Assembly: GCA_016715205.1 (NCBI GenBank)
Contig: JADKBC010000049.1
Span: forward strand, 1 to 64,000
Reading direction: 5' to 3'
DNA length: 64,000 nt
DNA from: Holophaga sp.
GTDB taxonomy: Bacteria; Acidobacteriota; Holophagae; Holophagales; Holophagaceae
Of the stretch, positions 1 through 13,874 are shown in pieces. Position numbers and translations under genes: made by a program. Every line of letters begins with the position of its first letter. Position 1 is the first letter of the stretch. The notes below the pieces were generated by a model, which was not told the origin of the DNA, did not search any database, and was given only the letters and a program-made list of their open reading frames with translations.

Positions 1-1
1 C

Positions 2-2047
2 GACGACGCCAACCGAGCCCTCATGGGCGCCAACATGCAGCGCCAGGCCGTGCCCCTTATTCGCACCGAAGCGCCCATCGTCGGCACGGGCATGGAGTAT
101 TACTCCGCGCGAGATTCGGGCGCCTGCGTGCTTTGCCGTCGTTCCGGCATCGTGGAAACCGTCGATGCCAACCGCATCGTGGTGCGCGTTGAAGATGACC
201 CGGAGACCGAAGGCGAAGAGAGCGGTGTGGATATCTACACGCTGGTCAAATACGCCCGTTCCAACCAGAACACCTGCTACAACCAGGTTCCACTTGTGAA
301 GCAGGGTGAGTACGTGGCCGCTGGGCAGATCCTGGCCGACGGTCCCTGCTGCGACAAGGGTGAACTGGCCCTGGGCCGCAACCTGATCGTGGCCTACATG
401 CCCTGGCGTGGTTACAACTTCGAAGACGCCATCCTCATCAGCGAACGCGTCGTCAAGGAAGATCTCTACACCACCATCCACATCGAAGAATTTGAAGTCC
501 ACGCCCGCGATACCAAGCTTGGGCCGGAAGAGATCACCCGCGACATTCCCCAGGTTCGCGAAGAAATGCTCAAGAACCTCGATGACAGCGGCATCATCCG
601 CATCGGCGCCACCGTGCGCCATGGCGACATTCTGGTCGGCAAGGTGACGCCCAAGGGCGAAACCATTCTCAGCCCCGAAGAGAAGTTGCTGCGCGCCATC
701 TTCGGCGAAAAGGCCTCCGACGTGAAGGATGCCTCCCTCACGGTGCCCCCCGGCATCGAGGGCACCGTGGTGGATGTCAAGGTCTTCACCCGCAAGGGCC
801 AGGAGAAGGATCTGCGCACCAAGCAGATCGAGCACGATCAGATTCTCAAGTGGCACAAGGATCTCGAGGACGAAGAGCGCATCATCCGCGCCGAAGCCAA
901 GAAGAAGATCGTGGCCTTGCTCAAGGGTAAGGAACTGTCCGAAGTCCTGCTCGACGACAAGGCCAAGGAACTGCTGCCCAAGGGCAAGAAGCTCACCCAG
1001 AACATGCTCGAAGCTGTTCCCTACCAGCGTTTCCGTCAGATCACGGTGGCCGCGGGCAAGGAGCGTCTGGAAGCCCAGGTGCTGGATATTCTCGACAAGA
1101 CCGAAAGCCAGCTCAAGGTGCTGCGCGACATCCTCAACGAGCGCGTGGAGCGTCTCGAAAAGGGCGACGAACTGATGCCTGGTGTCCTCAAAACCGTCAA
1201 GTGCTATGTGGCCGTGAAGCGCAAACTGCAGGTCGGCGACAAGATGGCCGGCCGCCACGGCAATAAGGGTGTGGTCAGCCGCATCCTGCCCATGGAAGAT
1301 CTGCCCTACTTGGCCGATGGCACCCCGGTGGACATCGTGCTCAACCCCTTGGGCGTGCCTTCCCGTATGAATATCGGACAGATTCTTGAAACCCACCTCG
1401 GGTGGGCCGGCAAGGTTCTGGGCGTCACCTTCGCTACGCCGGTGTTCGATGGTGCCAAGGTGGAGGCCATCAAGGGCTTCCTGGCCAAGGCCAACGAGAA
1501 GAAGCCCGCGGGTGCTGGCGTCAACGTCAAGGTTCAGCGCTATGACTCCGCGACGGGCACCATGCAGACGCTAGAGATCCCTGATGGCAAGGCCATTCTC
1601 TTTGATGGCCTCACCGGTGAAGCCTTCGAGCAGCCAGTGGTCGTGGGCTGCAGCTACATGCTGAAACTACACCATTTGGTGGACAACAAAATTCACGCCC
1701 GGAGCATTGGGCCCTACAGCCTCATCACGCAGCAGCCCCTGGGCGGCAAAGCTCAGTTCGGTGGCCAGCGGTTCGGCGAAATGGAAGTGTGGGCACTGGA
1801 AGCCTACGGCGCGTCCCACGTGCTGCAGGAACTCCTCACCTACAAGTCCGATGACATGCACGGCCGCACCCAGATCTACCAGGCCATCATCAAGGGCGAG
1901 CCCATCAAGGATCCCGGACTGCCCGAGAGCTTCAACGTCGTGAAGAAGGAACTCAACGCCCTCTGCATCGACGTCTCCATGCTCACCCGCGAAGAACTGG
2001 AACCCCAGCAGGAAGAAGAACCCGCCGTTTTCTCCATCGAGGCGTAA
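2..2047 (+). CDS. rpoB: RNA polymerase beta subunit, C-terminal part (start lies before the window)
   Basis: The reading frame is open from base 2, so this is the 3' part of rpoB (about 681 codons visible). The first visible residues, DDANRALMGANMQRQAVPL, match the conserved beta-subunit core just after the rifampicin region. Further landmarks are GYNFEDAILISERV, KVTPKGET, the GDKMAGRHGNKGVVS block and the C-terminal GGKAQFGGQRFGEMEVWALE clamp/switch region. With RpoC it forms the catalytic centre of RNA polymerase. rpoC follows after 60 bp on the same strand, the usual rpoBC order. Identity is certain; the upstream methionine codons in frame are internal and not the true start. Confidence 0.98.
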   Translation, partial: DDANRALMGANMQRQAVPLIRTEAPIVGTGMEYYSARDSGACVLCRRSGIVETVDANRIVVRVEDDPETEGEESGVDIYTLVKYARSNQNTCYNQVPLVKQGEYVAAGQILADGPCCDKGELALGRNLIVAYMPWRGYNFEDAILISERVVKEDLYTTIHIEEFEVHARDTKLGPEEITRDIPQVREEMLKNLDDSGIIRIGATVRHGDILVGKVTPKGETILSPEEKLLRAIFGEKASDVKDASLTVPPGIEGTVVDVKVFTRKGQEKDLRTKQIEHDQILKWHKDLEDEERIIRAEAKKKIVALLKGKELSEVLLDDKAKELLPKGKKLTQNMLEAVPYQRFRQITVAAGKERLEAQVLDILDKTESQLKVLRDILNERVERLEKGDELMPGVLKTVKCYVAVKRKLQVGDKMAGRHGNKGVVSRILPMEDLPYLADGTPVDIVLNPLGVPSRMNIGQILETHLGWAGKVLGVTFATPVFDGAKVEAIKGFLAKANEKKPAGAGVNVKVQRYDSATGTMQTLEIPDGKAILFDGLTGEAFEQPVVVGCSYMLKLHHLVDNKIHARSIGPYSLITQQPLGGKAQFGGQRFGEMEVWALEAYGASHVLQELLTYKSDDMHGRTQIYQAIIKGEPIKDPGLPESFNVVKKELNALCIDVSMLTREELEPQQEEEPAVFSIEA

Positions 2048-2107
2048 TTCGCAGTTCCTGTGCTCTCCGTGTTTCCGTGGTGAATTCGTTTTCTTATTGA
2101 GGCCCCT

Positions 2108-6352
<4,245 letters not shown>

Positions 6353-6376
6353 ACCGATCCAACCAAGCGTTTTTGG

Positions 6377-6410
6377 AACGAGCCCGCCGCAGCGCGGGCT
6401 CGTTTTTTCT
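6377..6410 (+). terminator. Intrinsic terminator of rpoBC
   Basis: Perfect 11-bp stem (6377-6387 with 6394-6404), 6-nt loop, followed by a T run. It starts 25 bp after the rpoC stop codon. Confidence 0.93.
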
Positions 6411-6515
6411 AGGGCCGTAGGCAAGACGATTGACGCCTCTGGAGGTGGGACTTAGGCTCATCTCAGAACCTTCACTGAATTAGGTCAACGATCAACCATC
6501 TCGAGGCGCGCAGGT

Positions 6516-6815
6516 ATGGATCAGGCTCCGCCCGGCACCAACCCTTCCCATGTTCTAAAAGATTGCGCGGGCTGCGGCGCGTCTGTGCCCCGCCAGGATT
6601 GCCATCGAAACCGCTATGGGGAGTACATTTGCCGGACCTGCCAGGCCGCTGGAGTAAGGTTCTCGCCGCAACGTCGGCGGTTCCATTGGCTGCACCGGTT
6701 GATTCGGGTCGGCCGTCCCTGGTTTGCCTATGTGGCCGTTGCCATTGCGGTGACGGTGGCGATCTACATGATCATCGATCGTGTGGCCAGCGCCCCACCC
6801 GCCGCTTCTGAATGA
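6516..6815 (+). CDS. Small zinc-ribbon-like single-pass membrane protein
   Basis: A 99-residue protein that I do not recognise as a named family. Cysteines at 17, 20, 29, 39 and 42 form CxxC...C...CxxC, typical of a zinc ribbon. An Arg-rich stretch follows (PQRRRFHW), then one C-terminal membrane segment at about 74-92 (FAYVAVAIAVTVAIYMI). A purine-rich GAGGCGCAGG lies just before the ATG. It stands alone between the rpoBC terminator and a shared terminator with pnp. A cytoplasmic zinc ribbon tethered to the membrane by its C-terminus is the likely layout. Its function is unknown. Confidence 0.7.
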   Translation: MDQAPPGTNPSHVLKDCAGCGASVPRQDCHRNRYGEYICRTCQAAGVRFSPQRRRFHWLHRLIRVGRPWFAYVAVAIAVTVAIYMIIDRVASAPPAASE

Positions 6816-6817
6816 CC

Positions 6818-6858
6818 CCAACAAAAAAGGAGCCCACCGTGGGCTCCTTTTTTGTTGG
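6818..6858. terminator. Bidirectional terminator between the zinc-ribbon gene and pnp
   Basis: Near-continuous 19-bp stem (6818-6836 with 6840-6858) with a 3-nt loop. A-runs on one arm and T-runs on the other allow termination in both directions. It serves the plus-strand zinc-ribbon gene and minus-strand pnp, which converge here. Confidence 0.92.
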
Positions 6859-6875
6859 CCTGAATTTGTTACGGG

Positions 6876-9059
6876 CTAGCGACGGGGCCCGCGGGGGCGC
6901 CGGGGACGCTCCTCGGTGCTGGCTTCACCTTCGGTGACGGGGGCGGCTTCGCCCTCCTGGCCTTCAACGGCGGGCATCAAAGCCTTGCGGCTGAGCTTGA
7001 TCTTGCCGCGCTCATCCACGCCGATGCACTTGACCATGATTTCCTGGCCTTCGCTCACTTCGTCGGCGGGGGACTTGACGCGATAGGGAGCCATTTCGCT
7101 TACGTGGAGCAGGCCGTCCACGCCGGGGAGAATGGTCACAAAGGCGCCGAACTCGGTGACCTTGGCCACCTTGCCCAGGTAGGTGGCGCCCACTTCGGCG
7201 CTCTGGGTCAGGTCGCTGATCATCTTGAGGGCGACCTGCAGTTTTTCCTGGGTGGCACCGGCGACCTGGCAGATGCCGTCGTCGTCGATGTTCACGGAGC
7301 ACCCGGAAACTTCGATGATGTTGCGGATCGTGGCGCCGCCCTTGCCGATGACGTCGCGGATCTTTTCCTTGGGCAACTGGATGCTATGCATCTGGGGGGC
7401 GTTGGCGGCGAAGGAATCCCGGGGAGATTCCAGCACCTGTCCCATGGCGGCCAGCAGTTCGAGGCGACCCTTCTTGGCCTGATCCAGAGCCTTGGTGAGG
7501 ATCTCCGTGGTGATGCCACCGATCTTGATGTCCATCTGCAGGGCGGTGATGCCCGTGGTGGTGCCTGCGACCTTGAAGTCCATGTCGCCGTAGTGATCTT
7601 CCTGCCCGGCGATGTCCGTGAGAACCACAAACTTTTCGCCATCGGAAACGAGGCCCATGGCCACACCAGCCACGGGGGCCTTGAGCTTGATGCCGGCGTC
7701 CATCAGAGCCAACGTGCCGCCGCAAATGGTGGCCATGGAGCTGGAGCCGTTGCTTTCTGTGATATCAGAGACCACGCGAACCGTGTAGGGGTTCTGGGTG
7801 GGATCGGGCATGACCGCGAAGAGGGAACGCTCCGCCAACATGCCGTGGCCGATTTCGCGGCGGCCAGGCCCGCGGTTGGGCTTGCATTCGCCCACGCTGT
7901 ACCCGGGGAAGTTGTAGTGCAGGTAGAACTTCTTCTTATATTCCTCTTCCAGGCCATCAATGATCTGAACGTTCTCGACGGTGCCAAGGGTCGTGGTGAC
8001 GAGGGCCTGGGTTTCACCGCGGGTGAAGAGGCAGGAACCGTGGGAAGAGGGCAGCACGCCTACTTCGATGTTGAGGGGGCGGATCTGGTCGAAGGATCGG
8101 CCGTCCAGGCGCACACCCTGCTGAAGGATGGCGTTGCGGAACAGGGTTTCCTTGAGCATATCGAAGCAGGCTTTGACGTCAGCCTTCTGGGCACCGTCCT
8201 CGCCGCCCAGTTCCTTGGCGGCTTCCTTCTTCAGGGCGTCGATCACCTTGTAGCTATCGATCTTGACCTTCATGGTCAGGGCGGTGAACAGCTTCTCGGC
8301 GTAGGCTGCAGCAACCTTCTGGTAGATCTCGGTGTTCAATTCGGTTTTCACGGCGGTCATCTTGGCCTTGCCGACCTTGGCCTGGAGATCCTTCTGCAGC
8401 TTCACCAGCGTCTTGATCTGTTGCTGGCCGAACTCCAGAGCCTTCACCATGTCGGCTTCCAGCACTTCCTGGGCGCCGCATTCCACCATGACCAGAGCAT
8501 CCTCTGTGCCGGCCACCAGCAAATCGAGATCGCTGTGGGCACGCTGATCGGCGGTGGGATTGACCACGAACGCGCCATTCACCCGACCCACCCGCACACC
8601 GCCCACAGGATTGTGGAAGGGGATTTCGCTGATGATCAGGGCTGCGGAGGCACCCACCATGGCCAGGACTTCCGGCGCATGCTGGCCATCGTAGCTAATG
8701 ACCTGGCAGGTGATCATCGTGTCGCCGTTGTAACCCTCTTCAAACAGGGGGCGCAGGGGGCGGTCAATGAGACGGCTGGTGAGGGTTTCCTTGGTGGTCT
8801 GCTTGCCTTCGCGCTTGAACCAGCCGCCGGGGATTTTGCCCGCGGCGAACACAGGTTCACGGTAGTCGACGGTGAGGGGGAAGAAGTCGATGCCCTCACG
8901 GGGCTCGGCGGTGCAGACGGCCACCAGCACCATGGTGTCGCCCTGGCGCACGATGACAGAACCCGCGGCCTGCTTGGCGATACGGCCTGTTTCCAGGCTG
9001 ACGGGCGTGCCGCCGAGATCGACGCTGACGGTGGTCGGGTTGAAGTGCAGTTTGTTCAT
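6876..9059 (-). CDS. pnp: Polyribonucleotide nucleotidyltransferase (PNPase)
   Basis: A 727-residue 3'-5' phosphorolytic exoribonuclease acting in the cytoplasm on RNA and in the degradosome. Two RNase PH-like domains are present (FFPLTVDYRE; later GYSVGECKPNRGPGRREIGHG). They are followed by a KH domain (IRDVIGKGGATIRNI) and an S1 domain (YLGKVAKVTEFGAFVTILPG). A charged Pro/Arg tail ends the protein. I start it at the ATG giving MNKLHFNP, which has AGGAGA 6 bp upstream. A longer in-frame start upstream has no family support. hflX lies upstream on the same strand, 188 bp away. rpsO, the common pnp neighbour, is not adjacent here. Confidence 0.97.
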   Translation of the reverse strand: MNKLHFNPTTVSVDLGGTPVSLETGRIAKQAAGSVIVRQGDTMVLVAVCTAEPREGIDFFPLTVDYREPVFAAGKIPGGWFKREGKQTTKETLTSRLIDRPLRPLFEEGYNGDTMITCQVISYDGQHAPEVLAMVGASAALIISEIPFHNPVGGVRVGRVNGAFVVNPTADQRAHSDLDLLVAGTEDALVMVECGAQEVLEADMVKALEFGQQQIKTLVKLQKDLQAKVGKAKMTAVKTELNTEIYQKVAAAYAEKLFTALTMKVKIDSYKVIDALKKEAAKELGGEDGAQKADVKACFDMLKETLFRNAILQQGVRLDGRSFDQIRPLNIEVGVLPSSHGSCLFTRGETQALVTTTLGTVENVQIIDGLEEEYKKKFYLHYNFPGYSVGECKPNRGPGRREIGHGMLAERSLFAVMPDPTQNPYTVRVVSDITESNGSSSMATICGGTLALMDAGIKLKAPVAGVAMGLVSDGEKFVVLTDIAGQEDHYGDMDFKVAGTTTGITALQMDIKIGGITTEILTKALDQAKKGRLELLAAMGQVLESPRDSFAANAPQMHSIQLPKEKIRDVIGKGGATIRNIIEVSGCSVNIDDDGICQVAGATQEKLQVALKMISDLTQSAEVGATYLGKVAKVTEFGAFVTILPGVDGLLHVSEMAPYRVKSPADEVSEGQEIMVKCIGVDERGKIKLSRKALMPAVEGQEGEAAPVTEGEASTEERPRRPRGPRR

Positions 9060-9247
9060 GGAGTCTCCTGGGGCCTCGGCCCCGCTGGTGCCCCGACTCG
9101 ATCGCTCCATGAAACCCTCCGCCAGATCGCGGTTGATGGGGAGGTGGGCTTCCTGCAGAGGTCGCTGCCGGGGGCGTTGAAATACAACGGAATAATGATA
9201 TCACGAGGCTAAGGGCGGGAAAAATCCGGGGCACCAAGCCCCAAGAC

Positions 9248-10387
9248 TTAGGCCAATTCCCAGGCTTCCAATTCCCTGGGTTTCGGGGGACCGGGGATCA
9301 GGCCCATGAGCCAGCCGCGCACATCGTCGAGGCCTTCCTTGGTCAGCGCGCAAGTCATGCTCGCCCCCGGGTGCTGTCGCTTGAGGTCCAGTCGGCGAGG
9401 TCGGGGCAGGCGATCCACCTGATTCAGGATCAATAACCTGGGTTGAGCTTCGCAGCCAATCTCCCTCAAGGTGGCGCCCACGACCTTGAGCTGTTCTTCC
9501 AGCTCGGGGCTGGCCGCATCGGCCACGACCAGCAGCGCATCGGCGGTGCGCACCTCGCCCAGGGTGCTGCGGAAGGCTGCCACCAGTTGGTGGGGCAGCT
9601 TGCGGATGAAGCCCACGGTATCGCTCACCAATACGTGGCGGGGTTCGTGGGTTTCCGGATCGTGGCCCAGCCAGGCCTTGCGGGTGGTGGTGTCCAGGGT
9701 GGCAAACAGCATGTCCTGGGGTTCGCCCTCCCCGGTGAGCGCCTTCAACAGGCTGGTTTTCCCCGCATTGGTATAGCCCACGAGGGAGATGCGGGGGATG
9801 CCTGGGGCTCGACCTTGCCGCTGGGTTTCTCGGATTTGTTCAAGATGTTTGAGTTCTTTCTTGAGTTGACTGATGCGCAGCCGGGTCATGCGCCGATCCA
9901 CTTCGATCTGGGTTTCGCCAGGGCCGCCGCGCAGGCCAACGCCACCGCCCTGGCGCTCCAGGTGGGTCCAGGCACCCTTGAGCCGAGGCAGTTCGTATTC
10001 AAAGCGGGCCAGTTCTACCTGGGCCTTGGCTTCCCGACTTTTGGCCCGATGCTCAAAAATCGTCAGGATCAGCCCGGTTCGGTCCAGACATGTCATGCCG
10101 GTGGTTTTTTCCAGATTGCGCACCTGACTGCCTGACAGTTCATCGTCACAGATCAGAACCGTGGCATCGAGGCGGCGGGCTTCCTGGGCTACCAGGTCGA
10201 TCTGCCCTTTGCCAAAAAAGGTGCGGGAATCGATCACTGGACGCCGCAATTTTTGGGCGCCCACGGCCTCCATGCCGCAGGCCTGGGTCAGCAGTGCCAA
10301 CTCCTCCAAATGCTCCGCGATGGTTTCTTCTGGGTCATCGGGCCCCTGTCGGGCGAGAAGGAAGCAGCGCGTGGGGCGTTCGGTCAT
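9248..10387 (-). CDS. hflX: Ribosome-associated GTPase HflX
   Basis: A 379-residue GTPase of the HflX family, which binds and splits or rescues stalled ribosomes. The N-terminal HflX domain is visible (SRTFFGKGQIDLV, then a GGPGETQIEVDRR block at about 154-166). The G domain follows, with Walker A GYTNAGKT at 204-211, DTVGFIRKLPHQLV as G3/switch II, and NQVD as G4. Length is typical of the shorter bacterial forms. It precedes pnp on the same strand; the pairing of two RNA/ribosome quality-control genes may be functional but could be chance. Confidence 0.95.
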   Translation of the reverse strand: MTERPTRCFLLARQGPDDPEETIAEHLEELALLTQACGMEAVGAQKLRRPVIDSRTFFGKGQIDLVAQEARRLDATVLICDDELSGSQVRNLEKTTGMTCLDRTGLILTIFEHRAKSREAKAQVELARFEYELPRLKGAWTHLERQGGGVGLRGGPGETQIEVDRRMTRLRISQLKKELKHLEQIRETQRQGRAPGIPRISLVGYTNAGKTSLLKALTGEGEPQDMLFATLDTTTRKAWLGHDPETHEPRHVLVSDTVGFIRKLPHQLVAAFRSTLGEVRTADALLVVADAASPELEEQLKVVGATLREIGCEAQPRLLILNQVDRLPRPRRLDLKRQHPGASMTCALTKEGLDDVRGWLMGLIPGPPKPRELEAWELA

Positions 10388-10506
10388 GGATTCGAGGTTA
10401 GCTGAAATGCAGCCTCCAGGAAAAAGGTTCGCGGAGGCCCCCTCGACTCCCGGTTCTCAAGCAGGGGCCAACGTGGGACGATGCAAGGAATTGATCGGCG
10501 GGGTCC

Positions 10507-11850
10507 ATGGCCTTATTCGGGTTCGGAAAGGAGAAACGCGAGGGCGGCGGCTCAGACCTGGCGATGGCCTATCTGGAGGATGCTCAGCGGGTGCGCTGTC
10601 CTTTTGTCGTGAAGGATGGGCGCAAACTGGAACACCCCGGCATCCTGCAAGCCTTGGATGAGGAAGCCGGCACCATGAATCTTCAGGTGACGGGTACCTT
10701 TGCGGCCGACAAGGGGAGCAAGATCGATCTCGTTTTCATTCATGAGGGGCTGAGGCTTGGGGCTTCGGCCAAGTTGGTGGAAATCCGGGGGAGCACCGTG
10801 GTGGTGGAGATCCCCGAGGACCTGGAGCTCATGGAGCGACGGAAGCAGGCCCGGGCCCGCATGAATGCCAAGGAAGGCGCCACCCTGACCGGCCTTAGCA
10901 GCCTCTTTGAGGGTGTGGGCATCACCGGCATTCTGGAAAATATTTCGGAGGGTGGTTGCCGGGTTCGGGTCGAAAAGGCCATGAACATCAAGGACCAGAA
11001 AAAACTGGGCATCGGCATGGCGCTGGTGCCCGTGGGCCACGCGTTCATGATCCTCAAGCTCAACAAGGTGCCGCGCTGTCCTGCGGTGATGGAACTGGAT
11101 GGCAAGGTAGCCTACGCCGAGGAAGGCACCGGGGGCTTGGCGCTGGGCCTGCGCTTTGAAAAATCGGACTTCACGGCCGTGCTGCGAGGCATGGTTGCCA
11201 ACCGCGCCGGTGCCATCCCCACCTCGGTGCCGCCCCGGGCACGCCGAAAAACGGTGGTGGATGTGCAGGATGACGAACCCCTGGGGTTGGCCAAGCCAGA
11301 GAAGCCACCTGAGCCGATTGTTCCGCCCAAGGTTGTGGAAGCACCCAAGGTTCCCGAGCCGGTGGTGCCTGAGCTTCCGCCGCTATCCGCACCGCCTGCC
11401 GTGGCGGCCATTCCGCCGGCAGCGCCCGTGGAAACCGCAAGCAGCACGCGCACCGCGCCCTTGCTCCGCCTGAAAAAGCGGGCCCGCTCCGTGCTGATCC
11501 TCTCCTCAGCGGGGCATGGTTCCCTTTTGCAAAGCTACCTCCAGGACGAAGGCTATGCGCGGGTGCTCTTGGCTGTGGGGTGGGATGAAGTGGTTGCCCA
11601 ATTGCAGCCGCCGGGGGTACATGTGCTGTTTGTGGACACCGAACGTCCGGTGTTGGAATCCCTGGAAATGGTGCAACGCCTCAAGGAAGCGGGGTTGGTC
11701 CTGCCACCCATCGTCCTGGCCGCTGAAGAGGTTTCGCGCGCATTGGTCATTGCTGCTCACCGAGTGGGAGTTGCACAGCTCCTGGTGAAGCCCTACGGGC
11801 TAGACGATGCCCTGTCTACCCTGTTGGAACAACAGATGGGACTGACCTAA
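10507..11850 (+). CDS. PilZ-domain protein with C-terminal pseudo-receiver
   Basis: 447 residues. An N-terminal flagellar-brake-like region (about 20-110) leads into a PilZ domain. It carries the c-di-GMP motif RKQARARM (RxxxR) at about 117 and NISEGG (N/DxSxxG) some 30 residues on. A Pro/Val-rich linker (about 255-315) then joins a CheY-like domain (about 325-440). That domain has lost the paired acidic residues (LILSSAGHG), but keeps a central Asp in LFVDTERP and Lys in LLVKPYG. A paralogue with the same layout lies at 20865-22193. It probably reads c-di-GMP and passes it to a partner through the degenerate receiver; that output is inference. Confidence 0.8.
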   Translation: MALFGFGKEKREGGGSDLAMAYLEDAQRVRCPFVVKDGRKLEHPGILQALDEEAGTMNLQVTGTFAADKGSKIDLVFIHEGLRLGASAKLVEIRGSTVVVEIPEDLELMERRKQARARMNAKEGATLTGLSSLFEGVGITGILENISEGGCRVRVEKAMNIKDQKKLGIGMALVPVGHAFMILKLNKVPRCPAVMELDGKVAYAEEGTGGLALGLRFEKSDFTAVLRGMVANRAGAIPTSVPPRARRKTVVDVQDDEPLGLAKPEKPPEPIVPPKVVEAPKVPEPVVPELPPLSAPPAVAAIPPAAPVETASSTRTAPLLRLKKRARSVLILSSAGHGSLLQSYLQDEGYARVLLAVGWDEVVAQLQPPGVHVLFVDTERPVLESLEMVQRLKEAGLVLPPIVLAAEEVSRALVIAAHRVGVAQLLVKPYGLDDALSTLLEQQMGLT

Positions 11851-11906
11851 CGGGCCACTGTTTCCAAGCTGATACGGGTGCCTCAACAGGGTGAGGTGAT
11901 GCTCTT

Positions 11907-12137
11907 ATGAAGACCAAAGAGAAAGTGGAGATGCCACGCACCCTCGGCGATTGGGTCATGGGCGAATTCTGTTTCGCGCAGAATCCCGACAGGGCCCTCG
12001 AAGAGGCCCGGGATGGCAAGGCCACCGGAGTGGAACTACTCAAGAACGGACGATTCAAGGCCATGCTGGAAAAAGATCAGAAAGTCAAACGCCTGCCCGC
12101 GGAACTGAGGGCCCAATTGCTGAAGGGTGAGCTGTAG
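11907..12137 (+). CDS. Small uncharacterised protein
   Basis: A 76-residue charged, cytoplasmic protein with no signal or membrane segment. GAGGTG lies 9 bp before the ATG. The sequence (TLGDWVMGEFCFAQNPDRALEEARDGK...) looks helical and is not a family I recognise. The next gene begins 1 bp after its stop, so the two are probably translated together. Alternative start: the methionine at residue 9. Confidence 0.55.
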   Translation: MKTKEKVEMPRTLGDWVMGEFCFAQNPDRALEEARDGKATGVELLKNGRFKAMLEKDQKVKRLPAELRAQLLKGEL

Positions 12138-12138
12138 C

Positions 12139-13194
12139 ATGCGGCTTTCACGTAGGGCCTGGTGGGGCCTTGTTCTGGCAATCCCCATCCTTTCGAGCGT
12201 GGCGCTTGGCCTTGTTCTTGGCGTCGGGCTGCGGGATCTAAAAGCTGCGGGTCGACGCCTGGTGTATCGTCAGGCACCCGCCGCCACCCTTTGGCAGGCA
12301 CCAGAGGCAGACGGTGATCTGGCCGATTTCACGGTGACCGATGCCGGCCAGTTGCTGGCACTGCGGGAGGGTGGCCTGTGGACCTCGAAGGAAGGCACCC
12401 TACAACCCCTCGGCGCACCCCAGGGGGTACTGCATCTCTTTCCTGAAACCAAGGGTGGATGGGTTTGGGTGGCGGCCTCCTACCATCGGGTGCTGGCCTG
12501 GGAGGCGGGGGCGGGCCTGCGGCATGTCTTGAGCGTACGCGGGGCCGTGCGGGGCGTTCAAAGGCGGGGCGATCGCCTTGTGGTGGGCTTTGAAGAAGCC
12601 GCCCTGGGGCGCGGGCAGTTGATGCTGTTCCGTCGCCAGGCCGGAGTATGGTTCGAACCAGACGGCCTGGAGATTGCGGTGGGGATGGATCGATGGAGCG
12701 GGTTCGATCTTTCGCCCGATGGGACGAAGCTCCTGGCCAATCTGCCCACGGGCAAGGGCGTGGGCATTTGGTCCACGGAGGATGGCCGCTTGCTGGCTTC
12801 CTGGCCTGGGGAGCGGTTGGCGCGGGTCCTTTGCTTTGTGGATGATCAACGGGTGTTGTTCGACCAGGGGCCGGCCTCGAAGATTCGGGACGGAGCCTAT
12901 GCCCAGGCTGCCAATCGCGTGGTGCAGGCCCAGGTGGAGGCTTCCGGCGCGCTTTCCGTGATCGCCGATCATTTCGCGGCGGTGCTCTCCTCAGACCATG
13001 GACCAAACCATCTGGCCTTTGCGGATATGGAAGGATTGGTGCGCGTGATTGAACTGGAGGGCACGCCCCGCCTGGTCAGCACCTTTTCGCCCAAGGGCCG
13101 GGGTATTCCCTGGCAGGTGCGATTCACCCAGCAGGCGCTATGGGTTTTCCTGAAGGGTGATACCAACCGGATTGAGCGTTATGGATGCGAGTAA
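12139..13194 (+). CDS. Membrane-anchored beta-propeller-like protein
   Basis: 351 residues. The N-terminus carries RLSRR and one hydrophobic segment (about 8-30), an uncleaved signal anchor. The rest would lie in the periplasm. The body has repeated short Gly/Trp-rich strands such as FDLSPDGTKLLANLPTG and GVGIWSTEDGRLLASWPG. This WD40/PQQ-like style suggests a beta-propeller, though blades are irregular. I prefer the ATG over a GTG 12 bp upstream that would overlap the preceding stop. No catalytic motif is visible and no function can be assigned. Confidence 0.65.
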   Translation: MRLSRRAWWGLVLAIPILSSVALGLVLGVGLRDLKAAGRRLVYRQAPAATLWQAPEADGDLADFTVTDAGQLLALREGGLWTSKEGTLQPLGAPQGVLHLFPETKGGWVWVAASYHRVLAWEAGAGLRHVLSVRGAVRGVQRRGDRLVVGFEEAALGRGQLMLFRRQAGVWFEPDGLEIAVGMDRWSGFDLSPDGTKLLANLPTGKGVGIWSTEDGRLLASWPGERLARVLCFVDDQRVLFDQGPASKIRDGAYAQAANRVVQAQVEASGALSVIADHFAAVLSSDHGPNHLAFADMEGLVRVIELEGTPRLVSTFSPKGRGIPWQVRFTQQALWVFLKGDTNRIERYGCE

Positions 13195-13647
13195 CTAGCG
13201 GCCTTTGCCGGGCGAGGGCACGAACATGCGTGCCGGCAGGTCGGCACTGATCAACTGCCAGTCCTGACCCAACAGCTTGAAACGCACCGGAACAACCCAC
13301 CCTGAGGTGTAGCGCCAGAACGTGATTTCCGGAGTTTGCAACAACGCGTCGTGCCGGTTGATCTTCACCCGCCAGCCCTGGGGGGCTTTTTCTGGAACCA
13401 GATGGGCTTCCTTGGCGGCCACCCCTTCCTGGCCCGCATGGGCCAACAGAAAATTCCGGAATTTTTCGGCATCTCCGGTTTCCGGCTGCAGGCTCATGAG
13501 GGTGGGATGCCCGGCTTCGACGACGTTCAGCGAAATGGCGCGGCCCACCCGGTTGGAATACAGCATCCGGCCCAGGGTCTGAGCCGAGGCGGCAGGGGCA
13601 AGGGTCAGCGCCGTTGCGAGCACAAGGAGGCAGCGCAGGGCGTTCAT
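13195..13647 (-). CDS. Exported protein of unknown function, downstream of lpdA
   Basis: 150 residues starting MNALRCLLVLATALTLAPAA, a clear Sec signal peptide ending near ASAQ. The mature part is about 127 residues, mixed polarity, with a basic C-terminus. The ATG lies 1 bp after the stop of the 72-residue gene upstream, so translation is almost certainly coupled. The family is not recognised. The lpdA operon position is the only functional hint. Confidence 0.65.
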   Translation of the reverse strand: MNALRCLLVLATALTLAPAASAQTLGRMLYSNRVGRAISLNVVEAGHPTLMSLQPETGDAEKFRNFLLAHAGQEGVAAKEAHLVPEKAPQGWRVKINRHDALLQTPEITFWRYTSGWVVPVRFKLLGQDWQLISADLPARMFVPSPGKGR

Positions 13648-13648
13648 G

Positions 13649-13867
13649 TCAGTCCATCCATTCCACAACGGGGGCCTGGGTCTGAAAGAAAACCTCCAGC
13701 TTGTCCCGGTCGGGGAAAATGCCGTCCAGGATCAGGGTCTGGTCCATGGCGGCGTTGCGGGCTCGGGAAACCAGGAACCCCTTGGGTGTTTCCATGTGGG
13801 ACACCCGCACAAACCACCCCTGCAGGGCGCCTTCTTTCACGAATCCAGTCTGACTGAGGGGCGTCAT
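13649..13867 (-). CDS. Small uncharacterised protein between lpdA and an exported protein
   Basis: 72 residues (MTPLSQTGFVKEGALQGWFV...). No signal peptide or membrane segment. The ATG is 7 bp after the lpdA stop, and the stop is 1 bp before the next start. That tight packing is the main evidence that it is a real gene. The pattern of aromatic and charged residues suggests a small compact beta-rich fold. Function unknown. Confidence 0.6.
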   Translation of the reverse strand: MTPLSQTGFVKEGALQGWFVRVSHMETPKGFLVSRARNAAMDQTLILDGIFPDRDKLEVFFQTQAPVVEWMD

Positions 13868-13874
13868 GGGTGCC

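Noticed and set aside
9070..9083. Short GC palindrome in the pnp leader
   Set aside because: Only a few base pairs with a tiny loop; too weak to call an RNA element.
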